The position numbers and the translations under genes were made by a program. 64,000 nucleotides of DNA from Agromyces kandeliae (GTDB taxonomy: Bacteria; Actinomycetota; Actinomycetes; Actinomycetales; Microbacteriaceae), in contig NZ_WKJD01000021.1 of NCBI RefSeq assembly GCF_009674665.1, positions 248,001 to 312,000 on the forward strand, given 5' to 3'. This document shows, one piece after another, positions 33,971 to 43,003 of the stretch. Position 1 is the stretch's first letter; every line of letters starts with the position of its first letter. A model generated the notes under the pieces. The model was not told the origin of the DNA. It made no database searches and saw nothing but the letters and a program-made list of their open reading frames with translations.

Positions 33971-34957
33971 ATGTCGGTCCAGTCCCCGGCCGCGGTCGTC
34001 ATGGTCCGGCCGCACCACTTCTCGCCCAACCCGCACACCGTCGCCGACAACGGCTTCCAGCCGAACGCCGACGGACTCGACCCCGACCGTCTCGCGGCAT
34101 CGGCCTACGACGAGGTCACGCGCGCGGCCGCCGCGCTCGAGTCCGCGGGCGTGACCGTGCACCTCTTCGAGGACGAGACCACGCACCGGCCCGACAGCGT
34201 CTTCCCGAACAACTGGATCTCGACGCACTCCGGCGGGCACATCGCGCTGTTCCCGATGTTCACGCCGAACCGCAGGACCGAGCGTCGCGGCGACATCGTC
34301 GAACTGCTGAAGACCACCTACCGGGTGCAGGACGTCATCGACTACTCGGGCCTGGAGTACGACGAGGTCTTCCTCGAGGGCACGGGGGCGATGGTGCTCG
34401 ACCACGAGTCGCGCATCGCGTACGCCGCCCGCTCGAATCGGGCCGACCCCATCGCGCTCGAGCGATTCTGCACGAACTTCGGCTACGAGCCGATGGTCTT
34501 CGACGCCGTCGACGGTCGCGGCATCGCCGTGTACCACACCAACGTGATCCTGAGCATCGCGACCGAGTTCGCACTCGTCGCGGCCGACATGTTCGTCTCC
34601 CCTGCACGGCGCGACGAGGTGCTCGGGCGGCTCGGCGCACGCGGCCGTCGCGACGTCATCGCCCTCGACAACGCGCAGGTCGACGCGTTCGCCGGCAACG
34701 CGCTCGAGCTCTGGACCGCGCAGGGACGCGTGCTCGCGCTCTCGCGCACGGCCTTCGACGCGCTGACCGTCGACCAGCGCGCACGCATCGAGCGCTCTGC
34801 GCGCCTGCTGCCCCTCGACGTTCCGACGATCGAGCTCGCCGGCGGGTCCGTGCGATGCATGCTCGCGGGCGTGCACCTCGATCCGCGGCCGGGGCTGGTC
34901 GACCACCGATCGGCACCCGTCGACGACGCCGCCGCGGACGAGATCGCCGCGCTCTGA
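33971..34957 (+). CDS. ctlX: Citrulline hydrolase-type guanidino-modifying enzyme (CtlX)
   Basis: A 328-residue protein of the arginine deiminase superfamily, CtlX branch (citrulline to ornithine, CO2 and ammonia). Active-site elements: DSVFPNNWIST, EVFLEGTGAMVLD, the His of YHTNVILSI and the nucleophile Cys296 in GSVRCMLAG. Together with the upstream ornithine cyclodeaminase it gives a citrulline to ornithine to proline route. Another guanidino substrate is possible. Followed by a strong terminator. Confidence 0.87.
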   Translation: MSVQSPAAVVMVRPHHFSPNPHTVADNGFQPNADGLDPDRLAASAYDEVTRAAAALESAGVTVHLFEDETTHRPDSVFPNNWISTHSGGHIALFPMFTPNRRTERRGDIVELLKTTYRVQDVIDYSGLEYDEVFLEGTGAMVLDHESRIAYAARSNRADPIALERFCTNFGYEPMVFDAVDGRGIAVYHTNVILSIATEFALVAADMFVSPARRDEVLGRLGARGRRDVIALDNAQVDAFAGNALELWTAQGRVLALSRTAFDALTVDQRARIERSARLLPLDVPTIELAGGSVRCMLAGVHLDPRPGLVDHRSAPVDDAAADEIAAL

Positions 34958-34981
34958 CACGCACGGGTCATCCCGAGACGA

Positions 34982-35011
34982 CGAACGGCCTGTCCGAGGA
35001 CAGGCCGTTCG
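34982..35011. terminator. Bidirectional terminator hairpin
   Basis: A perfect 14-bp stem (CGAACGGCCTGTCC and its complement) around GA lies between the convergent ctlX and gltA genes. Confidence 0.8.
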
Positions 35012-35038
35012 CATCGGCTGCGGATCGGTGCTCCGGGC

Positions 35039-36349
35039 TCAGCCCAGCGGGTAGTGCCGCTCGCCGGACCCCGTGTAGAGCTGCTGCGGTCGACCGATCT
35101 TCGTGCCGCCGTCGAGGTTCATCTCGCGCCAGTGGGCGATCCAGCCGGGCAGGCGGCCGATGGCGAACAGCACGGTGAACATCCGCGTCGGGAAGCCCAT
35201 GGCCTTGTAGATGACGCCGGTGTAGAAGTCGACGTTCGGGTAGAGGCGCCGCTGCTTGAAGTAGTCGTCCTCGAGCGCGAACTGCTCGAGCTCCTTCGCG
35301 ATGTCGAGCAGCGGGTCGTTGACGCCGAGTCCCTCGAGCACGGCGTCGGCGCTCGTCTTCACGATCTTCGCGCGCGGGTCGTAGTTCTTGTAGACCCGGT
35401 GGCCGAAGCCCATGAGCTTGACGCCGTCCTCCTTCCGCTTCACGCGCTCGACGAACTTGCCGACGCCCTCACCGGAATCGCGGATCTGCGCGAGCATCTG
35501 GAGGACCGCCTCGTTCGCGCCGCCGTGCAGGGGGCCCGAGAGCGCCTGGATCCCGGCGGAGATCGACGCGTACAGGTTGGCGCCCGTCGAACCGACGAGC
35601 CGGACGGTCGAGGTCGACGCGTTCTGCTCATGGTCCTCGTGGAGGATCAGCAGCCGGTCGAGCGCCTTGGCGAGCGTCGGCTCGATCTGGTACGGCTCGG
35701 CCATGTTGCCGAAGTTCAGCCGGAGGAAGTTCTCCACGAAGTTCAGCGAGTTGTCGGGGTAGAGGAAGGCCTGCCCGATGCTCTTCTTGTGCGCGTAGGC
35801 GGCGATCACCGGCAGCTTCGCGAGCAGGCGGATGGTCGTGAGCTCGACGTGCTCGGGGTCGTGCGGGTCGGACGAGTCCTCGTAGTAGGTCGAGAGGGCG
35901 GCCACGGCGCTGGAGAGCACGGCCATCGGGTGCGCGGTGTGCGGGAGCGCGGAGAAGAACCGCTTGAGGTCCTCGTGGAGGAGCGTGTGGCGACGGATCT
36001 TCTCGTCGAACTCGGCGAGCTGGTCGGCGGTCGGCAGCTCGCCGTACATGAGCAGCCAGGCGACCTCGAGGTAGGTCGAGTGCTCGGCGAGCTCCTCGAT
36101 CGGATAGCCGCGGTAGCGGAGGATGCCCTGCTCGCCGTCGATGTAGGTGATGGCCGACCGCGTCGAAGACGTGTTGACGAATCCGTAGTCGAGTGCGGTG
36201 AGTCCGGTCTGCCGGGTGAGCGTCGAGACGTCGATGCTGGCGTTGCCCTGCGAGGCGCGGTGGATCGGGAATTCGGCCGTTCCGCCGGGGAAGTTCAGCG
36301 TCGCAGTGTCGGAGTCGACTCCGACGGATTCGTTCACGACGTTGCTCAC
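35039..36349 (-). CDS. gltA: Citrate synthase (type II)
   Basis: A 436-residue citrate synthase condensing acetyl-CoA and oxaloacetate in the TCA cycle. The signatures SGPLHGGANEAVL and MGFGHRVYKNYDPRAK carry the catalytic His residues; the Asp is in RRLYPNVDFYTG. The start is GTG 36349 (SNVVNESVG) because a strong AGGAG sits 5 nt upstream; a longer frame to 36403 has no such site. A promoter with a ~70-nt leader lies upstream. Confidence 0.95.
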   Translation of the reverse strand: MSNVVNESVGVDSDTATLNFPGGTAEFPIHRASQGNASIDVSTLTRQTGLTALDYGFVNTSSTRSAITYIDGEQGILRYRGYPIEELAEHSTYLEVAWLLMYGELPTADQLAEFDEKIRRHTLLHEDLKRFFSALPHTAHPMAVLSSAVAALSTYYEDSSDPHDPEHVELTTIRLLAKLPVIAAYAHKKSIGQAFLYPDNSLNFVENFLRLNFGNMAEPYQIEPTLAKALDRLLILHEDHEQNASTSTVRLVGSTGANLYASISAGIQALSGPLHGGANEAVLQMLAQIRDSGEGVGKFVERVKRKEDGVKLMGFGHRVYKNYDPRAKIVKTSADAVLEGLGVNDPLLDIAKELEQFALEDDYFKQRRLYPNVDFYTGVIYKAMGFPTRMFTVLFAIGRLPGWIAHWREMNLDGGTKIGRPQQLYTGSGERHYPLG

Positions 36350-36428
36350 GGCGTCTCCTGTGATCGTCACTGTCTCGCGGTTCCCTGCTCTCCGGTCCGG
36401 CACCGGTCGGCGCGCGCGGCCCGACTAC

Positions 36429-36458
36429 AGCCTAGACGGGTCGGGCGCACACTGTCGC
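36429..36458 (-). promoter_or_regulatory. Promoter of gltA
   Basis: Minus-strand GCGACA (36458-36453), 18-nt spacer, TAGGCT (36434-36429). The 183-nt gap between the gltA start and dapC end holds nothing else I can name. Confidence 0.45.
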
Positions 36459-36532
36459 ATCCGCCAATGGATCGTGCGATCGGTTGGAGTGGATGCACAG
36501 TCTCGGCTGCGATTCGGTGACGATCCGCGACG

Positions 36533-37648
36533 TCAGCGCACCGCAGTTGCCCGGAGCCGCGCGGCGGCCTGCCCGATCCGCTCGTCCGTCGCCGTGAGCG
36601 AGAGCCGAACGTGCTCAGGGAAGTGCGGCCCGTAGAAGTGCCCGGGGCCGCCCAGGATGCCGAGGTCGGCGAGACGTCCGATCGACTCCCACGCGTCGCG
36701 ACCCTCGGTCGCCCAGAGGTACAGCCCCGCCTCGCTGTGGTCGATCCGGAAGCCGGCGTCCTCGAGGGCGGGCCGCAGCAGGTCGCGCCTGGCCCGATAG
36801 CGCGCCTTCTGCTCCTGCACGTGCGCGTCGTCCGCGAGCGCGACGGCCATCGCCTCCTGGAGCGGCGCCGGCACCATGAGCCCGGCGTGCTTGCGGGCCG
36901 TGGTGAGCCGGGCGATCACGGCCGGGTCGCCGCCGACGAAGGCCGCTCGGTACCCGGCCATGTTGGACTGCTTCGAGAGCGAGTAGATCGCGAGCACGCC
37001 GCTCGGATCACCGCCCGTCGCCGCCGGGTCGAGCACGCTCGGGACGGCGCCGTCGCGCCAGGGCTCCTCCCATCCGAGTTCGGCGTAGCACTCGTCGCCG
37101 ACGATGATGGCGCCGAGCTCACGAGCACGGGCGACGGCGCGGCGCAGCTCGGGCACGCCGAGCACCCGACCGTCGGGATTGCCGGGCGAGTTCAGCCAGA
37201 CCAGCCGCGTGTTCGCGGGCCACTCGGCCGGGTCGTCGGATGCCACGGACTCCGCGCCCGCGAAGATCGCGCCCATCTCGTAGGTCGGGTAGGCCGCGCG
37301 GGGATGGACGACCGCATCGCCTGCGCCCACGCCCAGGAAGAAGGGCAGGAGCGCGACGAGCTCCTTCGAGCCGATCGTCGGCAGCACGGCGTCCGTGTCG
37401 AGGCCCTCGACCCCTCGACGACGAGCGAACCAGTCGACGATCGCGCGTCGTAGCGCGGTCGTGCCGACGGTCGTCGGATAGGAGTGCGCGTCGGTCGCCG
37501 CCGCGAGCGCATCGCGCACGAGCTGCGGCGTCGGGTCGATCGGCGAGCCGATCGACAGGTCGACGATGCCGTCGCGGTGGGATGCCGCTCGATCGCGATA
37601 CGGGACCATCCCGTCCCACGGGTACTCGGGCAGGGCCCCGAGCGCCAT
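36533..37648 (-). CDS. dapC: N-succinyldiaminopimelate aminotransferase
   Basis: A 371-residue class I/II PLP aminotransferase catalysing the step between DapD and DapE. PLP lysine in YSLSKQSNMAGYRAAF, NSPGNPDGR and GDECYAELGW are the family motifs. Assignment to DapC rather than another aminotransferase rests on the conserved fdxA-dapC pairing of actinobacteria and on the dap genes nearby. The ATG is 2 nt after the fdxA stop. Confidence 0.9.
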   Translation of the reverse strand: MALGALPEYPWDGMVPYRDRAASHRDGIVDLSIGSPIDPTPQLVRDALAAATDAHSYPTTVGTTALRRAIVDWFARRRGVEGLDTDAVLPTIGSKELVALLPFFLGVGAGDAVVHPRAAYPTYEMGAIFAGAESVASDDPAEWPANTRLVWLNSPGNPDGRVLGVPELRRAVARARELGAIIVGDECYAELGWEEPWRDGAVPSVLDPAATGGDPSGVLAIYSLSKQSNMAGYRAAFVGGDPAVIARLTTARKHAGLMVPAPLQEAMAVALADDAHVQEQKARYRARRDLLRPALEDAGFRIDHSEAGLYLWATEGRDAWESIGRLADLGILGGPGHFYGPHFPEHVRLSLTATDERIGQAAARLRATAVR

Positions 37649-37650
37649 GG

Positions 37651-37971
37651 TCAGTGACCCTGCGGGGGCAGCGCCGCTACCAGCGGGTGGTCCTTCGGGA
37701 TGACCCCGACCTTCGCCGCGCCGCCCGGCGAGCCGACCTCGTCGAAGAACTCGACGTTCGCCTTGTAGTAGTCGGCCCACTCGTCGGGCAGGTCGTCCTC
37801 GTAGTAGATGGCCTCGACCGGGCACACGGGCTCGCAGGCGCCGCAGTCGACGCACTCGTCGGGGTGGATGTAGAGCGAGCGCTCACCCTCGTAGATGCAG
37901 TCGACGGGACACTCGTCGATGCAGGCACGGTCCTTCACATCGACGCACGGCAGGGCGATGACATAGGTCAC
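37651..37971 (-). CDS. fdxA: 7Fe ferredoxin
   Basis: A 106-residue ferredoxin with a [3Fe-4S]/[4Fe-4S] cysteine pattern: the first set in [19 protein letters not shown] and the second [15 protein letters not shown]. It carries low-potential electrons, partner unknown. A GAAGGGAC stretch and a TAGACT box about 40 nt upstream may form its start signals. It heads the fdxA-dapC operon. Confidence 0.94.
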   Translation of the reverse strand: MTYVIALPCVDVKDRACIDECPVDCIYEGERSLYIHPDECVDCGACEPVCPVEAIYYEDDLPDEWADYYKANVEFFDEVGSPGGAAKVGVIPKDHPLVAALPPQGH

Positions 37972-38010
37972 GGTGGGTCGCTGTCCCTTCGGTGATGCTG
38001 GACTGCCAGT

Positions 38011-38412
38011 CTATGCGCGACGCGCCTCGCGCGACGGCAGCGAGGGCCACGCGACGACCAATACGGAAATGATCGCGGGCCCGATGGCCCAGATCGCGCC
38101 GACGACGCCGTCGGCGACAAGCACCGATCCGCCGGGCCCGGGGAGCGACAGCACCGCCACGATCCCGACCACGCCCGCGGCCGCGGCCGTCGCGGCGGCC
38201 CGCCCGCCCGCGACGAGCCGGGTGCCGACGAGGAGGGCGGCGACGCCGACGAGCCCAGCGACGAGCCCCCAGGGGATCGAGACGCCTCCGATCTCCCACG
38301 CATGCCGGTGCCCGATCGTCGCGACCGTGCCGTAGACCACGCCGACCGCGAATGCGATCGCCAGCGTGCCGATGCGGGAGCCGAGCGATCGGCGCCCGGC
38401 CGCCGCGCTCAC
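38011..38412 (-). CDS. Small polytopic membrane protein (DUF6113-like)
   Basis: A 133-residue protein with about four hydrophobic helices, possibly the actinobacterial DUF6113 family (tentative, from memory of the fdxA neighbourhood). Its GTG start overlaps the stop of the upstream lipoprotein gene as GTGA, so the two are coupled. Function unknown. Confidence 0.7.
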   Translation of the reverse strand: MSAAAGRRSLGSRIGTLAIAFAVGVVYGTVATIGHRHAWEIGGVSIPWGLVAGLVGVAALLVGTRLVAGGRAAATAAAAGVVGIVAVLSLPGPGGSVLVADGVVGAIWAIGPAIISVLVVAWPSLPSREARRA

Positions 38413-38852
38413 GGCGCCGGCGTCACGGTGTAGGTCACCGTGCCGCCCTCGCCCGCGAGGATCACCAGGAACTCGCCGTCGGTGTAGGCCGATCCGGCAG
38501 CGGTCGCCTGCGCGAGCGTCGGGTCCTCTCGGAACCCGGCCGCTTCGACCTCCGCCCGGGCATCGCCCAGGGGATCGGCCGCCTCCGACGTGAGGACCAC
38601 GACCCATCCGTCGGCGCTCGCGGCCGCGCCCGCGAGTTCGATGCTGCCGTCGATGATCGGCACGGAGGCCGGGAAGTCCTCGGGGATCTCACCGCTCAGG
38701 TCGACCCGATCGCCGGTCGCGTCCTCGACGGCATCCTCGACCCCGCGCTCGACGGCGTCCTGCACGCCGCCCGCGCAGCCGGAGAACAGGGCCGCCGCGG
38801 CGGGGCTCGCCACGATGGCCGCGGCGCGTGCGCGCCTGGAGAAGATGGGCAT
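38409..38852 (-). CDS. Small putative lipoprotein
   Basis: A 147-residue secreted protein: basic N-terminus, hydrophobic stretch and a lipobox-like ALFSGC (Cys about 26), followed by an acidic stretch (VEDAVEDATGDRVD) and a small domain ending ILAGEGGTVTYTVTPAP. No family recognised. The ATG is 7 nt after a TAGACT box. Divergent from the enoyl-CoA hydratase gene. Confidence 0.75.
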   Translation of the reverse strand: MPIFSRRARAAAIVASPAAAALFSGCAGGVQDAVERGVEDAVEDATGDRVDLSGEIPEDFPASVPIIDGSIELAGAAASADGWVVVLTSEAADPLGDARAEVEAAGFREDPTLAQATAAGSAYTDGEFLVILAGEGGTVTYTVTPAP

Positions 38853-38859
38853 GCGCGCG

Positions 38860-38865
38860 AGTCTA
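38860..38865 (-). promoter_or_regulatory. -10 box TAGACT, leaderless lipoprotein promoter
   Basis: TAGACT, 7 nt, ATG. Confidence 0.5.
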
Positions 38866-38970
38866 TCCGCCGCGCCCGAGCCGCTGCGTCGAGGGCGGCG
38901 CGCCGGACCGGCGCCATGCCGTAGCGTGGTCGGCGGTGCGGCGGAACCGCCGCGGGAAGGACGATCGAGG

Positions 38971-39783
38971 ATGACCGAACAGCCCGGGACCGACGAGCAC
39001 CGCCCGCCCGTCCGCATCGAGCGCGACGGCGTCGTCGCCACCGTCGTGATCGACCGGCCGAAGGCGCTCAACGCCCTCTCCCCCGACGTGCTCGGCGCGA
39101 TCGCCGACGCATTCGACGCGCTCCGGTCCGAGGCGGACGCCGTTCGCGGCGTCATCGTCGTCGGCGAGGGCGGCCGCGCGTTCGTCGCCGGCGCGGACAT
39201 CCGCTCGCTCTCGACGCTCACGCCCGACGAGGGTGCCGAGGCCGCCCGCCTCGGCCATCGAGTCGCCGCCGCGATCGAGGCGTTCCCGGCTCCCGTCATC
39301 GCCTGCGTCGACGGGTTCGCGCTCGGTGGCGGGCTCGAGCTCGCGCTCGCGTGCGACCTCATCTACGCGACCGAGTCGTCGTGGTTCGGGCAGCCGGAGG
39401 TCCGACTCGGGCTCATCCCCGGGTTCGGCGGCACCGTTCGGCTGCCGCGCGCCGTCGGGCTCTCACTGGCGAAGGAGCTGATCTTCACCGGCCGCCGCAT
39501 CGACGCGGCGACCGCGGAGTCGGCCGGCCTCGTCGCGCGGCGCTTCGGCGACCGCGACGCGCTCCTCGCCGGGGCCAGGGCGACGATCGACGAGGTCGCC
39601 GCGAACGCCTGGACGGCGGTCGCCCTCGCCAAGCGCGTGCTCGTCGATGCGGCCGGGACGCCCACCGCCGCAGCCACCGAGTTCGAGGTCGCGGGCTTCG
39701 CGGACGCGTTCCGGACCGACGACATGCGCGAGGGCGTCGCCGCCTTCATCGAGAAGCGGGAACCGGAGTTCTCGGGTCGCTGA
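38971..39783 (+). CDS. Enoyl-CoA hydratase (crotonase family)
   Basis: A 270-residue crotonase-fold protein. Both catalytic glutamates of true enoyl-CoA hydratases appear to be present, in FALGGGLELALACD and FGQPEVRLGLIPG, and the oxyanion-hole segment FVAGADIRSL is conserved. It hydrates 2-enoyl-CoA in fatty or amino-acid degradation. No beta-oxidation partners flank it. GGAAGG and GAGG lie upstream of the ATG. Confidence 0.9.
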   Translation: MTEQPGTDEHRPPVRIERDGVVATVVIDRPKALNALSPDVLGAIADAFDALRSEADAVRGVIVVGEGGRAFVAGADIRSLSTLTPDEGAEAARLGHRVAAAIEAFPAPVIACVDGFALGGGLELALACDLIYATESSWFGQPEVRLGLIPGFGGTVRLPRAVGLSLAKELIFTGRRIDAATAESAGLVARRFGDRDALLAGARATIDEVAANAWTAVALAKRVLVDAAGTPTAAATEFEVAGFADAFRTDDMREGVAAFIEKREPEFSGR

Positions 39784-39826
39784 GACGACGACGGATGGCG
39801 CGGCGCTCGCGGCGCCGCCCGGAACG

Positions 39827-39849
39827 GCCCTCGTCCTCCGGACGAGGGC
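39827..39849. terminator. Terminator hairpin between convergent genes
   Basis: A perfect 10-bp stem (GCCCTCGTCC and its complement) with a 3-nt loop directly abuts the stop codon of the M23 peptidase gene. Confidence 0.7.
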
Positions 39850-40710
39850 TCAGCCGGTGACGTGCGAGCTGAGCCAGGACATGCCGTCGAAGCGGACGCC
39901 GTCGGCGCCGTACATCTCCAGGTGGAGGTGCGGTCCGGTGGACTGGCCCGTCGTGCCGACCGCACCGAGCGCCTGGCCGGCCGTGACCCGCTGGCCGGGC
40001 GCGACCGCGAGCGAGCCGTACTGCATGTGCGCGTAGAGCGAGGTGATGACGGCGCCGCCGATGTTGTGCTGCACCTCGACGTACACGCCGAGCCCGCCGC
40101 CCGCCTCGGTCGCCGTGATCACGACGCCATCGGCGATCGACCCGATCGTCGCGCCGACGCCGGGGTTGAAGTCGATGCCGTCGTGGAAGGTGGAGCACCC
40201 GGCGCACGGCGCGATGCGCGGGCCGAAGCCCGACGCGGTCCGAGAGGGGTCGACCGGCCACACGACCCGGTCGGCCTGCAGGAGGGAGACGTCACCGAGG
40301 CCGGCGACGCTCGACTCGATGGGCGGCGGGGCCGCCTCGACGTCCCAGTCGCCGACCTCGATCGGCTCGAGCGCGACCTCGGACCCGACATCGAGCGTCT
40401 GGGAGCGGAGCGAGATCGAGTCCTCGGCGGGAGCGTAGACCGAGGCGCGGGCCACCGTGTCGGTGGCAGTGACCGCGAGCGCGGGGACGCTCGTCGAGAG
40501 CAGCATGCCTCCGGCGAACGTCATGGCGCCGATCGTCATGACCGGGCGCAGCGCGGCGGCGGCTCGACGGCGCGCCGGTCGGACGGTCGCCGGCTGGGCG
40601 GTCGTCGGCTGCGAGGCCTCGGGGCTCGTGGGGGCTGCGGGGCGGGCGGGGGCGGTGCGGCGGTAGCGGGGGCGTCCGGCCGCACGGCGACCGTGCTGGG
40701 GGAGGTTCAT
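39850..40710 (-). CDS. M23 family metallopeptidase (cell-wall hydrolase)
   Basis: A 286-residue envelope protein: Pro/Arg-rich cytoplasmic tail (1-55), one signal-anchor helix (about 57-80), a linker, and a C-terminal LytM/M23 domain. Zinc ligands are seen in FHDGIDFNPG and in HLHLEM near the end, plus YAHMQYG. It should cut peptidoglycan cross-links. The ATG is 23 nt from a direct repeat matching the MtrA box, and mepA of Corynebacterium, an M23 enzyme, is a known MtrA target. Confidence 0.9.
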   Translation of the reverse strand: MNLPQHGRRAAGRPRYRRTAPARPAAPTSPEASQPTTAQPATVRPARRRAAAALRPVMTIGAMTFAGGMLLSTSVPALAVTATDTVARASVYAPAEDSISLRSQTLDVGSEVALEPIEVGDWDVEAAPPPIESSVAGLGDVSLLQADRVVWPVDPSRTASGFGPRIAPCAGCSTFHDGIDFNPGVGATIGSIADGVVITATEAGGGLGVYVEVQHNIGGAVITSLYAHMQYGSLAVAPGQRVTAGQALGAVGTTGQSTGPHLHLEMYGADGVRFDGMSWLSSHVTG

Positions 40711-40732
40711 AGGCGGGGGAAGGTGATTCTCG

Positions 40733-40749
40733 GTAACGGTTGCGTAACG
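40733..40749 (-). promoter_or_regulatory. Candidate MtrA box upstream of the M23 peptidase
   Basis: GTAACG occurs twice with an 11-bp period (GTAACG-GTTGC-GTAACG on the plus strand; GTTAC-N6-GTTAC on the minus). Actinobacterial MtrA binds such direct repeats and controls cell-wall hydrolases. Confidence 0.55.
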
Positions 40750-40847
40750 ACTGACTCGGTTTCGAAGAACCCGACAACCATACGAGGTGCTTTCTGTGAG
40801 GTTCCTCCACTCCCCCGTTGCCCGCGCGAACGCGGCCGGGAAACGGC

Positions 40848-40885
40848 GAAGGGGGATGCCGCGGCCACCCGCGGCATCCCCCTTC
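40848..40885 (-). terminator. Terminator of typA
   Basis: A perfect 17-bp stem (GAAGGGGGATGCCGCGG and its complement) with a 4-nt loop, 13 nt past the typA stop. The stem contains GGATGCC. Confidence 0.85.
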
Positions 40886-40897
40886 TGCGTCGGGAGG

Positions 40898-42802
<1,905 letters not shown>

Positions 42803-42925
42803 GGTGTGGTCCTCGCGTGGCCTCCGGACGCAGAGCGGCTCCGGGGCGCGGATCGGCAGCGCCGGGGCGCTGGTGTGGAGTCGGTGGGAGCGCGAGCAGC
42901 CGATGGTCACGGTTCGCGCCCGACC

Positions 42926-42931
42926 AGCCTA
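42926..42931 (-). promoter_or_regulatory. -10 box TAGGCT of typA
   Basis: Minus-strand TAGGCT, giving a ~115-nt untranslated leader. I see no riboswitch-like structure in it. Confidence 0.4.
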
Positions 42932-42950
42932 CCGCGTCCGGCGGAAACGG

Positions 42951-42987
42951 CGGACGCCCGGCCTCCGTGCGGGAGGCCGGGCGTCCG
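42951..42987 (-). terminator. Terminator of the peptide ABC operon
   Basis: A perfect 16-bp stem (CGGACGCCCGGCCTCC and its complement) with a 5-nt loop, 17 nt past the ATPase stop. Confidence 0.85.
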
Positions 42988-43003
42988 TGCGATCTGCGAT
43001 CGA

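Noticed and set aside
40711-40847. c-di-AMP (ydaO-type) riboswitch before the M23 peptidase
   Set aside because: Common before actinobacterial wall hydrolases, but I find none of its conserved blocks in this short leader.
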